A DNA stretch of 64,000 nt from Toxonevra muliebris (Eukaryota; Arthropoda; Insecta; Diptera; Pallopteridae): NCBI GenBank assembly GCA_963691655.1, contig OY829326.1, positions 137,658,998 through 137,722,997 on the forward strand, in the 5' to 3' direction. Positions 11,571-24,639 of this stretch are shown piece by piece; the stretch's first letter is position 1, and each line of letters begins with the position of its first letter. A program made the translations under genes and the position numbers. The notes beneath the pieces were generated by a model. That model saw nothing but the letters and a program-made list of their open reading frames with translations. It made no database searches and was not told where the DNA came from.

Positions 11571-14500
11571 TGTTGATTATATCACATTTTATGGAATATC
11601 TATCGGTATTTTATCCTCAATCTTATTTTATTGAAGTCGTTTGTTCTCCAGATGGAGAACATAGGAGTACATGTTTTAATAGGAGCTTTTGAATGCATTT
11701 CGCAGGCTTTTTGCACTAGAAAACTTGCAATTTTAGGTAATTTCTAAGAAAAAACAAAAGGCAACAACTAATCTTCTCCATTCAGATTTATTTTGTGAAA
11801 ATCTCTTATTTTCATTACAGCTTAGATATCTAGGTATTTCCTAATTTCGCTTTCCTTCCACTGCCTTGCCGACGGACGGTTAGTAGCAGCCCTAGAAATG
11901 CCATAACGATGTCTGCGCACAGCCCTATTTCCTTTTTCGCTTCATAAATGTTAATTCAGAATTTAGGATTGTGTTAGGCCCAAATATTCGAAGTATTCTG
12001 GGTAGACACTGATTTATGCAAACTTGAAGGACCTGTAACTGCGTTCCAGGTTTTGAAGCAGCAAAATTTTTCTGACTTGACATTTTAACTAAAGCTTCAG
12101 TTTGATAAGCTGTGAGATCAATGATGAGTTCTAAATTGGATGCTGGGTGGTTTTCTTTTTTTATGCGACTACGTATCTGAAACGATTTTAAACAATTAAT
12201 ATTATGGAATACAAAACTAAAGAATTCATTTATTGAGTAATTTAGAAAAATTATATTTCAAAAGATAAAATGAATGCTCATGTTTTTCTCTACTCAGGGT
12301 TGCATTATTTTGTATCGCCTTACATATCGCTGCCTTAATTTACTAAGGCCCCAACATCAAATTTTTCAAAATCGAGTTTTTAATGGATTATGATAAAGCG
12401 TGTCCATTTTCATCTGTACCGAAAATTTTAGAGTCCTTCACCGAAAACTTACGATATTTTCTTTTATTTTTAATTGCAAATTCTTGAAGCAGTACTCCAA
12501 ATACCAAAATGTTTTTTGCTTCTCCTGGGAAATTTATTGATGGTACTTAGGTAGTAGAAAGATTTCACATCTTCTAGCTCGATTACATCGAAATTTGCGA
12601 GAGTTGTTGATGTTTATGCCTTGGTCTGCACCGTCTTCCGTTCTAATATGTTATCTGCATAGTTGCGGAACAGCAAGCAAATATCTCCCACGCAATTAAG
12701 ATCTCCTTGCTTAAAGATCATCAGTGAGTTTTGTCAGTTTACGTGGGAAACTTGTGCAGCTCAGATCTTTTTAGAAGAAATTACGGTGGACTTGAATTAT
12801 TTGAAGTCACTCTGATGAGCTTAAATCTTTTATATAATACTCTCGAAAAATCTTTATATAAAATATTTTAAAGTTTTTATTCGGTCACAGAGCTCATGCA
12901 TGAGTTTTAAAAGCTGTTCACTATAGCAATCGTGACTTCGTCATTGGTTGGGATACCACGATCGTCGGGTTCAAGTGATTCCTACAGTCAACGCCATCCA
13001 GCAGCAGAATTTTTAAGAAATAATTTCAAAAAATAATTTTTTCGAAGAGTTTTTACAGTAATTCCTGTCACCAAACATCACGATATCTTCAAACACGGCA
13101 TGAACCGTGAGACAAAGTTACTAAGTCACAAATTCTGTTTTTTCAGCAGCTAAGAAATTCTTCATTTTTCCTTAAATGAAGCTTTGACCTACCCAGAATT
13201 TCTCGTTAAAACTAGCAAAGGACAGAGACCTGACTTATTTCGACATAAGAGCTATATTATAATTATTGCTTTCATAGTTTTTCAGAAACTTCCATTTTCA
13301 AACACTTCAAATTCTCAAAAGAAGCTGGCATTTTATATTAAACTAGTAACACCGTCCCCATATATCACCATTGAAATGACCTACTAATTAAAAAAATACC
13401 GCGTTAAAATTAAAATATTGAGATTTTCATTATTCACCCATACATTGCATAAATTCCATAAAAACTCAATCACCGCGCTCAGTTTCTCGTAAATTTGCAA
13501 ATTAAAATCAAATCTAATTAGGTTGCGTTTACCCGCAAATAAATTCTGATTTAATGGCATCATTTTGTTGTTGTTGTTTTTCTCATATTATTTTAAAAGG
13601 CAATTTTCAGCAAACATCAACATCAACCACTATTGTAATTAGCACACAATGCACGAGTAGTAGATACCGGTAAAAGTATGTGTGGGTTGCTAAACGTGGC
13701 GTGGGGGTGCTCGGCAAGAAAGGGAAGGCACACAAATCAAATTACGCCCGAAAATGACGTCGATGAGTTTTAAAATACATTTAACATTTTCATTTACGTG
13801 CCGGCGGAGTTCCTGGGAGAGAAAAAAATTAATTTGCGCTGCCAGCACACGCGACTCACTAACGCTGACGCTGCTGCTTGGGTATCTATTAAAAATACCT
13901 CCTCATAATCACGGAAGAATTTTTCGTTATTAAGTTTCAAAGTCATCATAAAGAAAAAAAAAACATCATTGCCGACGGTTGTTGTTGCTGTTGCGATGTT
14001 TGGTTTGGTGTTTCTCTGTTGCGTTGTTGTGGCTGGTGTTGATGGTGTTTGCTCATTTTGCTGCTACTTTTATTATTATTATTATTATTTCAGTATGTAA
14101 TTTCTCATTTTCATAGTCAATTAAGTCAATCACACGCCCTTTTAACCGTCGCCGCCGCCGCCGCCGTCGCCACCTCCACCGTCAACGCCGTTGCCACTGT
14201 GAATGCACTCTCGTAGTGTGAATGCGTGCGTTGCTGTTTGCAGTGTTGTATTTCCGTTTCCGTGTCTTCGAAAGTGAATTTCAAAAGTGAACATTCGTCG
14301 TCAACAAGATTTTCCCCTTTTTTTTCGATTGCTCAATTCACTATTCTCAATTTTATTCATGGTATATGAACAAGAGGAAAAAAAAGAATCTTCATTAAAA
14401 TCGAAAAAACATTTAACGAAAAATAAAAGGCGCAAATGACTGCGGCTTCGCTATATTAAATAGAGGAGAATGGGGGCGAACGTTATGTGTATTTATTAAG

Positions 14501-15224
14501 TCGAAAACATGCACGATGACAACATCAAGAACAATAACAACAACAACGGCAACAGCGACGGCAAGCATATTTGAAATTGCAACAATTTCGAGCACTAAAA
14601 GGACACGGCAGACACGTGGCAGCTGCTTTTAAAATTGAATTTCCGTTCATGTAATCTCGGTTTGTGACAATTGTTTTATGTGTTTAGTATTTATGGGTGT
14701 ATGTGTGCGTTTGTGTTGGTGTGACTTGTGTGTTACCAAAGTGTGTGACATCGTTGTTGGTTAACAAAGTGTATCATGTATTCATACTCATATGCAACAT
14801 GTTGCTGCTCATATTTGAATGGAAAGTGATATAATGTTTTTTTAAAATAACATTTAAAAGTAGTAATATATCAAAATTCGAATATTCTCGTGATTAGTTT
14901 GTTGTTTTCAGTTAGTCTAGGTACGTTCGTCTGACTGTTAGTCCGTTTGCCTAAAACTATCCCTACTTGTTGAGATATTAATGAATGATTTCTCAAAACG
15001 ATCAAAAAACCAGAATATGGAATAAGTATGGGAATAGTAGTAAATATGTATTAAATAAACTATTTATGAGTACGGTTTTTGCCAACGAGGCTCTGACGAC
15101 CGAGAAAAGGCGGTTTAATCCGTATGACTAGCACAGAGTAAATACTGTCGCGAAATCAGTTTAGCTATGTTCTATCGGAGTTCACTTTTAGTCAGTCCGA
15201 TTTTGCAAAGTATATTAGAAAAAA
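11571..15224. other. Non-coding; distinct composition at 13430-14760
   Basis: No gene is seen. From 13430 to 14760 the sequence is less AT-biased, with a (GCC)n-rich tract at 14147-14190, a (TTA)n run at 14070-14090, GTT/CAA runs and homeodomain-type TAAT words (13495-13530). It may be regulatory DNA. At 12972-12990 a box-B-like word (gggttcaagtgattcc) suggests a worn SINE. Confidence 0.35.
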
Positions 15225-15376
15225 AGTGAGTGCCTTCTGCACTCGTCACATGATGTAATAACATACTTTTCCTGCAGGACAGTGCTAATGGAAACCGTTT
15301 AATTAAATTAAGAAATTTGAGGGACTTGAACCTTAGCTGCGTGCTTGCTGACGCACTAGACAACTAGGCTTTAGCG
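15225..15376 (-). mobile_element. tRNA-derived SINE
   Basis: Read on the minus strand from 15376, a tRNA-like head has a box A-like AAGCCTAGTTGTC (15371-15359) and a box B-like GGTTCAAGTCCC (15332-15321). The body then runs into a tail with TGTTATTACATCATGTGACG and GAGTGCAGAAGG. The tail part recurs on the plus strand near 36775-36815, showing it is a dispersed repeat. It is not a functional tRNA: no acceptor stem pairs properly. Confidence 0.65.
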
Positions 15377-15379
15377 TCA

Positions 15380-16480
15380 TGAATTTTGGTAGCCACTATT
15401 TTAGAGTTTTGTTTTTCTATGTGATGCAAGTGAGACAAATAAAACATACACTTATAAATCACACATACTATAAAACCTCACACGACACCGACGTTACATT
15501 TGATTTTAATTTCTATCAGCCCAGATAAATTTTCCTTCAGCCCCAAATAAGGATGTTATCATATCAAAAAGAAAATTTGCAAAACCTAAAATATTCGTTT
15601 GGAATTTAAAAATAAACTCAATCTTTTGAAAATTTCACATATTCTAGCGGAGCCCTCAGAAAATTTCGCGGATCTACAGGACTCTATGGAGCCCAGTTTG
15701 AAGACCAATTCAAAATTTTTGATAACCTGAATAAAGGAAATGGCAAGTAAATTGAATAACTCGAATTTTTCGGAGAAATTAGTGAACTGTTTTATAGCTG
15801 TTAGTCAGTATCTAAACCACACGAATGACGCTAGTATGTTCGTAGGAAATGGGTGACCAAGGAAAAGGGAAGAGTTTGGCTCATCTGTACCGACGATTTC
15901 CTTTTTTTTTTGTGTATCCTTTTCGATTTGCATTGACCATTTTGACCGTTCAACTTGGCAAAAAAGTAATAAAAAGGCTCCTATAATAAAAACATTACCT
16001 AAGAACTATCCGACTTCCATCGATCAAGAATCATTCTTCTGAGAAAAACGTTTCTATAACAACAACAATAGCACAATCTCATCGTCTTTTATATAGCAAA
16101 TAAGTTTTCCGGTTCTCGCCAAAAAAAGGTACTGTCGTGAGTAACATATTATACTAAAGACCCATATTAGTAGACTGACTCTAACCCTGTTAAATTCATC
16201 AGGCTTTTATTGAACGATAAATTAAGGAGGAAACTCGTGAGCGTGAAATTACGGCGCCTTAAAACTGCATTCAATTGCAAGAAACATTTTAAATACAAGA
16301 TAACTACTATGTTAAAATCATAAAAGTCCTCTGCCTACCGACTGATACCAAAAGACTGATACTAAATTCTACAACATTTTCACAGTAAACTTAATCTACT
16401 CCTGCCGAGAAAGTTATTGAAAACGAGACTGGAAATGAGCAATAAAAGAATATACATACACTACTATGATTATGGCACAA
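15380..16480. other. No gene seen
   Basis: AT-rich sequence without recognisable features. Confidence 0.35.
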
Positions 16481-16484
16481 CAGC

Positions 16485-16610
16485 CCCGGGAGGGCCAAGG
16501 CCGAGCTTTTCGCATCCATTCATGTTGTGTGAGTTAGATTTATACACGAATGGAAGGGACCTACAGTTTTATGCCGAATCTGAACAGCGAAGTAAAAGCT
16601 TTTCATAAGC
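16485..16610 (-). repeat. Dispersed repeat (CGGCATAAAACTGTAGGTCC family)
   Basis: On the minus strand it reads GATTCGGCATAAAACTGTAG, GTCCCTTCCATTCGTG and CTAACTCACACAACATGAA. The same order of words is found on the plus strand at 61250-61315 and, shorter, at 6740-6780. It is probably the body of a SINE or the 3' end of a LINE. Confidence 0.6.
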
Positions 16611-17900
16611 ATTTTTGATTTGTAAACATTTTAGCTCACGGCATGGGCAAAATTTCAAATGTGTAAAATGTAAGAATAACTGTATCGTAAGATGTAAGAT
16701 AACTGTAACGTCCAGTTCCTCTCTCGCTCACACTACTGCGCGGCATGACTTGGCTACTCTAACCAGCAAAGAGAAGAGAAGAAGAGAGGGAGAAATTAAA
16801 ACACGAGCGGAGACTGTTTGTTTATGTTTCGATCAATTTACTCACTCATATATGTACATACGAAAACAAAATGTGTGTGTACACATTTACATTCGTGGCA
16901 GAATTCTTTGTTGGTGTTAAACGTGTGGAGATCGACTATACCATACAAGCAGAGAAGTCGCCGTAACAAAGCGTTTGATAGGTTTTGAATTCGGTTAGTT
17001 AGATTGGATTAAAATTAAATATTTTTTAAAATATAAAAACAATACAAAATTATAATAATAAAGAATCTAGGTTTCAATATATGTATAAACCAATTGTAGT
17101 AATAATGATAGCAAACCACGGCATTATAAAAATTTTGCTTTGTACATTAACCTTAGAAAAGCAACACTTTTTTATCTATGTAAATAGCAAAAATGTTAAA
17201 CAGAAAAAATCAAACTTATTTATTATAACATCACTTATTTACTTCAAAGTAAATACATTGATTATTATTTTTATTAAATGCAGTTAAGGCAAATCTCTTT
17301 GCGGTGCTTTTAAAAAGTAGTGGAGTGACTGGTCACCCCTGTTGCTTTTCTAAGGTTAAATAAGGAAAGCATTTATCGTCGCCTGAGAATTGATTTGGCG
17401 TATGTGTGTACAAATTCATATACCTATACGACGTTATGTAAAATTTTCAAATCTAATAAAATTTCAAATCGACAAGAAGAAAAACTTAAAGCGCGGAAAA
17501 AAAGATGCAATTGCAGTTGCGTATATGCGAGCATATCGTGCCCGATGCATTCAGTAAAAGAAAAATGATTCAACTATAACATATCAGCCCTATTCACGAT
17601 TTGATGCAAATGCAAGATATTTCTGTTATCACAACAACAACCACATACGATATGGAACAAAAATTTGCATTTGCATTGATGAATGGCCATTTGCAATTTA
17701 TAGTGAATTGGGATATTACATAAATGTATATAAAAGATAATGATATCTAATAAATTTTTAAGTTTTATAAAAGAATTCTTTTAATTTGAATTATTTACCT
17801 AAGCATATAGATTATACATCAAATCCCTATAAATGACTATACATATGTGAGCTTATGTACATATATGGCATTCAGTTGGTTTAACTGTTTACACATCAAA
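16611..17900. other. No gene seen
   Basis: AT-rich sequence. The 101-codon open frame at 16615-16920 shows no recognisable domain and low-complexity codon content. Confidence 0.35.
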
Positions 17901-17904
17901 TTTC

Positions 17905-18070
17905 TTGCGTGCCTTGCACGCATCCATTGTTTTTTTACTCTAGGAGGTTTGCCATTGGCAGCCAAGAGGTGGTGCCGTGTAGAAAAATTTGATTTTTGAG
18001 CGTGCCGAGATATGAACCCGGGTACCTCTGCGTAACAGTCCAACACATTAACCACTAGGCTACGGCGACC
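17905..18070 (-). mobile_element. tRNA-derived SINE
   Basis: On the minus strand from 18070 a 71-nt tRNA-like head contains box A-like TAGCCTAGTGG (18062-18052) and box B-like GGTTCATATCTC (18018-18007). The body has CACCACCTCTTGGCTGCCAA and ends in an A/T-rich stretch. A related head is at 51784-51857. Its 5' end lies only 13 bp from the left end of the Tc1-like element. Confidence 0.7.
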
Positions 18071-18083
18071 ACTAATATACACA

Positions 18084-19342
18084 CACTGGCGGTTATAAAA
18101 ACCGCACCATTTGCAAAACTGCATCAATTTCGGTAAAATTGTTCTTTTGTTAGATTGATCCAGAAAAAAGGCAATTTGAACCCGTTTGGGGGACAAAATG
18201 ATCAAAAAGGCTATGAAAGACAAATACAAGAGCAAATGGCATAACCCAAAGGATAACCTTAAAGGATCGGTTCAAAAGCTCAGTCACAATAAAGACTGAG
18301 CTGAAGGGCTATTATAACGTAAATATAAGTGTCGCGACCTTACGCAGAAAGCAACGAGAGTTCGGCCTATATAAGAGACGATCCGTCAAAACTCCGTTAT
18401 TGACGAAATGGGTGGCAACAAATTGCCTGGCATGGATTGAAAATGCAGCAATTGGACTCTAGAAAACCGGAGTCCAATTGGAAGTTATATGATAGGACAA
18501 ATCAAACTCAATTTACTTTGCGCAGATAACACAGGCCGACAAGATTTTAACCCAGAAATCATAATTTATTTTTCGTAAGGTTTTAGAAGCGCTGAAACTG
18601 AATCCGAGGTCCAAATCTTTTAATTGACTCTGGTTTTTTGAGATATCCTAAGTTTAAAGTGTAAAAATATGATGATTTTGCCCTATATTTGAGATTATGT
18701 AGCATCACAATTTTTTTTCTCACTTCAGAAATATGTAGTAAAGAACTTTGATTATTGATTCCTATTTTTTTGCAGATTCAAAATGTTTCCGTTGATATTA
18801 GCATTTATCGGTAGGAGAGATCAGGTAGCTCGCCAGATTTAAGACCGATAAAGCTCCTTTAGCATATTATGAAACGAAAAGTTGCTAAAAACAAGCCAAA
18901 GAATAAAAAATCTCTTGTTGGAGTTCCGAACAAAGTTTGGTACTAAAAAAATAGCACACGGTACCCCCAAAAAGCTTGTCGACTCTATGCCATCTAGGAT
19001 AACGGCAAAAATAAATGCTAAGAGGGGGGCAATATCATAATAAATAATTTTGTTTGTGACTTTAACATGAAACATATTAATTCTAGTTTGTACCTTCAAA
19101 AAATATAAAATATTTTTTTTTGCGTAATTTTAATTGATACCCCCAAAAACGTGAACTTTCTTCAATATTTTTGTATTAATTAATAAATAATGAAATTTGT
19201 ATGCAATTAGGGTGTTCTTTCGAACTTTTGTACATTTTGTTTCTAAAAATAAGAAAAATTAGTTACAGTCACTAAAAAAAAGTTATATAAACGATCTTTT
19301 TTTTGACATTAATGCATGGTGCAGTTTTTATGACCGCCAGTG
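18084..19342 (+). mobile_element. Degenerate Tc1-like transposon
   Basis: Terminal inverted repeats CACTGGCGGTTATAAAAACC at the left and the inverse of CACTGGCGGTCATAAAAACT at the right define about 1.26 kb; the right end is followed by TA. Interrupted frames keep Tc1 transposase pieces in the right order: VATLRRKQREFGLYKRRSVK (DNA-binding region, about 18310-18390), SPDLRPI (about 18830), HIMKRKVAKNKPKNK and KLVDSMPSRITAKINAK (about 18975-19025). Stops and frameshifts are many, so it is inactive. Confidence 0.8.
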
Positions 19343-20364
19343 TATAAGTTGTTGTCGCGCAAAGAGTCAATAATAGAGTACAGTGGTTTAAAGGAGTTCT
19401 CACATCTTTAGCACATTTTACACACGAGTAAATTTGGTCTGATTTTATGTTTATGATGTAACATTAAAGGCTTGCTATTACTTAAGCTTAGACTTGAATA
19501 TTTCATCATCTTTGGCAGACGTGAACCGATTTTAAATAAATTTGCCTTGTTTATATTTATAATTTCAAAAGGTTTAACATTTTTTTAAACTTATTTTAAT
19601 GCATGTAATTTTTGATTTGGATAAAAAAATGTCGGAGGACATTTTTCTACATCTTGATTGGAGAAACTACATACGGAACTTACTATTTAAAAAAGGCAGT
19701 ATTTAATTTCAGGCCATTCTAAAATATTATTCCATCAAAATTCGATAATTTCCAGATTTTTTAAATTAAAAAAACGTCTAAATTAATACTTATTTTTGAA
19801 TATCTGGAAAAATAAAATATGAAGAAAAAGTTGTCAGGAAATTGTTAATATAATACCTAAAATTGTGGTAAGTTTTGATAAATAATGTTTTTTAATCATA
19901 GTTTTTACATTCACAATTAGAAAGCTGAAATTTAACGTAATTATTTTATCAATAAGATCTTTTAGCACCTTCTTAGTTTAAGATCCGCTAATAGACCAGC
20001 AAAACTTAATTTTATGTAGAACAGAAACGCAGCGTGAAGAAATTGTTCTCCGAGTGTTTGATGTTGCACTGACGACGAGTACTGCAACTAGATGGACCAA
20101 CCTAGTTAAACAGATTGACTTCTAAAGACTTCATTGCCTGGAAAAGATGTTTCTTTCGAAACCTCCAGGTAAACGCATAAGAGAGATATCACGATGAAAG
20201 AATAAAGTGGACGAAGTTTTATTTTTTTTCTTTACATGCTTCAAACTAGAAAAGATAATCGCAAGGCAAATATTTCTTGCTAGACAGATAGTGAGAAAAA
20301 ATATTTTTATTAATATATTAAAAATAATGTTTTCTTTTGGATGTAAATTCATGTATTTCCCATC
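19343..20364. other. No gene seen
   Basis: AT-rich sequence without recognisable content. Confidence 0.35.
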
Positions 20365-20372
20365 AACTGGAA

Positions 20373-21299
20373 CAGGGACGTAGCCAGGATTTTTTTCGGG
20401 GGGGTTTTCATTCGAAGAGAATTGACATTGACTTGCCATTGCTGATGATGAGCCCGACCTCAAAACAATTACCAAAAATACTAAAAATAGTCAGAGGCTC
20501 ATTTTTTTCAAATGATTATTAGTGGGAATTCGGGCCATGATAAGGAATCCGGATGAGGCTGACTTATATTTCCGAAATTCGTGCAGTTACTGCATTGAAA
20601 GAGGTCTTCCGAGTCGGGGTTCTCTGAGCAATAATGGGTTAAAGAATTAATTACTTTTTATAATTGTTTCCTAGAACTTTGGAGCTGATCCACTACTACT
20701 GCCCTACATGGGCTTTGCGAATAAAATGGTTCTTAGTGTTTGTGAATGAATTTTTTATACTGAACACGAAACTAAGTTCAAAAATTTCCCATCACGCCAC
20801 GTTTTAGAAAAAATGGGATGGAAAACCCTAAAATAGAATATTTGGCCATTTTTTAAAATTGGAGATCTGAACACTGGCGTGCTACAAACTTCGAAATCTT
20901 GAAATTATAGGCTGAATCATGCCCTTCCAAATGAGCCCTAAGCCCGAAACTGTAAATCAAAAACAGTTACTGACCTAGAAAAACTATAAATGCAGAATTG
21001 CTCAGCACCACCTTCTCTTTTGTATCCAAAGTCAAACCTCATGTCAAAGAAAACAAATCGGATCTGGTCGCATAGTGTAACTAAGATTTCAAGTTTATTT
21101 TTTTTATATTTGACTTTTTAGAAAGAAACCGATGGAAGTAAAAAATATTTAAAAACTGTTCAATTGATTTTATTTTGACTTTTTTTTCATCCACTGGCAA
21201 TGAATATCAAAAAATAGAAGAAAGTTTCCATATTTCGGGGGGGGGAGGGGGGGAGGGGAGGTCAGAACCCCCAAAACCTCCCCCCTTAATACGGCCTTG
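20373..21299. mobile_element. Non-autonomous hAT element, copy A
   Basis: The element starts CAGGGACGTAGCCAGG and ends ...TACGGCCTTG, with a G-rich/C-rich inverted section just inside each end. It is flanked by a perfect 8-bp duplication, AACTGGAA (20365-20372 and 21300-21307), which is the hallmark of hAT insertion. It is 927 bp long and has no transposase frame. A second copy lies in vnd intron 2 at 35662-36486. Confidence 0.88.
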
Positions 21300-21307
21300 A
21301 ACTGGAA

Positions 21308-22335
21308 CATTGTAGACCCTTATTTAAAAACACATATTCGGGTTTCCATTAAAAAAAGAATATATAAAACTCTATAAACCATTTACTTGCATTGGAAAAT
21401 CCCACTTAATAATAAAAATAATTATTGATTGACATTACTATTAGGTATATGCATATAAGTAGAAACAAAATATGTGATTATAATAATAACAACAATTGGT
21501 TACAATGTAACTTCAATCTATTTAAGTTATTCCCAAAATCGATTTAACCGTACCCACAAAACAGTGCAATACAAAATACCCTTAATGGCATATAAGATCC
21601 CCCCATAATAATACGTCAAATAGACTTTTGAGCGATTTGTCATGTAAAATTGAGAAACGCAATTAATATTGGCCTACGATTGCTTATCAATATCAATATA
21701 AACATACATACATATGATTGTATGAATGCCCGTTGATATTTGTTGTACTTTAAGCATTACTTTTAATTTATTTTTTTCAATATCTTCTTTATTTAATATA
21801 CTTTTATTATTTATCAAATTGCATTTTAGGTCATCAGAAAAATATATTTATTTTTTGTTATGGCGTTCTTCTTTAAAAAAAACCTTATAACATATTTATT
21901 TTATATGCAATATTTATACAATGTTTGAGTTTTTTCTACTTTTTTTTTTCATTAACAATAATTATTATCTCTGTACACACTTTGGGCTTTTAACAATAAC
22001 CCAGCAAAGCAAATCGATTACCTCAATAACAATTAATAGCTATTGTATAGTGATAAGTTTTTAGTAGGTATTAATTTAAATAATGAGAGCCAGAAACAGT
22101 TGATTGTAGAGCTATCGTAATTTACAATGTGGCAAAGTTTTGAATGAAAAATTAGAGAACTGGAGGAAACTTACAACATATAAGAAGATACGCCACCAGA
22201 TATATCAAAACTTAGAATTGACTAATGGATTTGCGAATGGCTTCGTCAAATTTTTTAAAATCATTACAAAGCCGTTTGTAATTTATGAGAAAACTTGTTA
22301 GTTTAAATAAAGTATATTAGGCATTGTGTACATAT
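21308..22335. other. No gene seen
   Basis: AT-rich sequence with T-runs. Confidence 0.35.
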
Positions 22336-22705
22336 GGTCACCATAACCTAGTGGTTATAGTGTTGGACAATATAGAAAACTAGTCGGTAAGCGCCTGGTT
22401 ATATTGGTGCTCGGTGTTCGACTAACACAAAACATTTTCTCCCGTGCTCGGTCAAGGTGGTTGCATTCAGATCGTTGCAGTGTTGTTTTTTGTCAAAATA
22501 CACTCGTTTGTACAATACTATTTTATATGTAATGATACTGTTTTGTAAAATAACTTATTGCCACCCTGAATACTTGGCGACCTTGGTGTACAATACACCG
22601 AGCATATCGTATTCGGTGTGAGAGTGAGTACCGACTCTCTCTTTGTGTTCGGTGCAACAACAATTTCATGGTGTTCGCCGAGCATACTCGCAATATAACC
22701 ACAGC
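22336..22705 (+). repeat. SINE head followed by a ~300-bp inverted-end insertion
   Basis: Positions 22336-22368 resemble the SINE head at 18070 (GGTCACCATAACCTAGTGG on the plus strand). From about 22395 an element starts CTGGTTATATTGGTGCTCGG and ends at about 22700 with the inverse of CTGTGGTTATATTGCGAG. The interior repeats the words ctcggtg and caccgagcat in both directions. This may be a small MITE that landed in a SINE. Confidence 0.5.
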
Positions 22706-22710
22706 CTAAG

Positions 22711-23151
22711 GCCCCAGTAACTGGGGCTATTTTTTTTTGCTCAAGAAATCTCTTTATGAAAAAACAAATATCAAAAGAGAATCAAACTACTCGATGGTGT
22801 TTGTTTTGTTATTTGTGAATGCAGATAATTCGTTAGATAATTCTGAGAAATGCCATTACTCATGTCTTCTTTTTCTCTCTTTCATTTGTTAGTTACTCCC
22901 GCTTAACCCTTCCGTTGTTTTTGGCTAATATAACGTACAAAAAAATGTTCATATTTCACTACTTCTCAATCTCTCAATCAAGCATGTTTTTTCTCTTTAT
23001 AATTTAAATTTGAGCAAAAACGAGAGTACTGTTTTTTTTTAAGATTAAGTATGATAAACCATAAGATAAATTGTTAGTTTTGCAGCAGAGCTTGTTTGTG
23101 TATTCAGCAATTTATAGTAGAATTTTCCGTAGAATATTTTCTTCCTACATA
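22711..23151. other. No gene seen
   Basis: AT-rich sequence. A short stem (gccccagtaactggggc) lies at 22709-22725. Confidence 0.3.
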
Positions 23152-23155
23152 TTAA

Positions 23156-23675
23156 CCCTTTGACACCCACTATTATGGGTCTTTTTTGCCTTTTTAGAAA
23201 AAGCTTATTTTTGATCTATTACGAGGGTTGATAGAGGGTTATTGTGTTCTAGAAATATGTTGCCTATGAAATTTTGTTATAGGTCACTGAACAACCAAAA
23301 TCTGTATACTTGACTTTAGTAAAAATAAACTCAAATTCCAAAAATGTTTCAAATTTTCACCTTTTATACTCAGTGAACAAGTGTGTTTTTAAAAGTATTT
23401 TCGAAGCTAAAAGTTTATTTTACATTGCAAAATAAACCTTAGTTGTTTTTTCCACAAAAAAAAAAAATTCAAAAATTAAAATTTTTTCTCGAATTTTTAC
23501 TCCTTTCATGCATTTTGGTCATTATAATGTACAAAATTCCAAAAGCTCTACAGCCTTTCCCAAAAACTTCTTGCATAATTTTTTTTTGTATTTATTCTTA
23601 ACAAAGTCCGAATCTACGAGTTTAAAATTACAAAAAATGTTTTTACCCCCAAATAAAAATGTTGAAAAGAAAGGG
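23156..23675. mobile_element. piggyBac-like TTAA MITE
   Basis: CCCTTTGACACCC at the left and AAGAAAGGG at the right are each flanked by TTAA (23152-23155 and 23676-23679), the target site of piggyBac-type transposons. It is 520 bp long, very AT-rich inside and has no transposase. A palindromic word CCCACTATTATGGG sits near the left end. Confidence 0.6.
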
Positions 23676-23679
23676 TTAA

Positions 23680-24635
23680 GCAATGATTTTTACAGCGATG
23701 AATGCAATGCTTTGTTCAATGAGTGAATTTTAAAGAACTTCAGACGCTAATATTTTGGGATTGGCTAAACTTTAAATTGATATATAATATGATAGTGTAG
23801 CACTTCTGGATCTTCTGGGAATAAAAATGTAGTTACACTAATAAATGTATAGATACAACTGAGAGCAACTTGGGGCAATTTTCATGATTGCGACAACATG
23901 GAAGGTTAAGAACTTGTTGTTGTTAGTTTATATCAGCTGAAGGGACTGTACGCTTAGTTCCTTGTAGTTCTCTAATACTGGCTCTTGAGAGTGAGAAGAT
24001 TATTCTTAGGTATTTATCAGATACTAGGGTGTTGTTACAGCCACTGACTGTACGACTTCAGAACTACACAATTCATCGTATCATAAGAATACGTGACATA
24101 AATGGAGGCGTTACGCAGGTTTAAAAAATGCTCAGCTAAAGTAGCTCGCTTGGCTGTAGCTCAAGAGCACAAACTGAGCGTTTTGCGTTTCTTTGACACT
24201 AATGGAGCAGTGGTGTAACACAACTTGGGCACTCGCGTTTGCGAAATACGACCAACACCAGTCTATAACAAACAGTAACTCGAACAGAATGTGAAGTAAC
24301 TGAAGCTCTTCAATCTGGCAAAAAAAAAAAATGAATGTGAGGTTGTCGCTGTCGTTGAATCCGAATATGTAAGAACAAAGCAAAGTTAGAACTTTTCAAC
24401 TTGGCCGCGTTTCAAGCAAAACAGCTGATTGTCAAAATAAAAAAAAATGAAAGAATGCACAGAATTATTTATACAACGTGTAAAAAAAAAATTAATTGGT
24501 TTGTAATTTAAAACATTCTGATTGCAAAAATGTGAAGAAAAATATGATTGTGTGTGTTTCTAATTACACAAAACATGAGCCTCAGAGGTGCACATTCTGT
24601 TCATATTTTTATTTGCCGCGCTTCAAAGTTTACTT
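23680..24635. other. No gene seen
   Basis: Mixed composition without recognisable domains on either strand. Confidence 0.3.
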
Positions 24636-24639
24636 ACTT

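Noticed and set aside
15321..15376. Functional tRNA gene
   Set aside because: Only the box A- and box B-like words are tRNA-like; stems do not pair and the tail recurs elsewhere, so it is a SINE. The same applies to the heads at 18000, 22336, 50200 and 51784.
16615..16920. 101-codon plus-strand frame
   Set aside because: No recognisable domain, no splice or polyadenylation context, composition as in the background.
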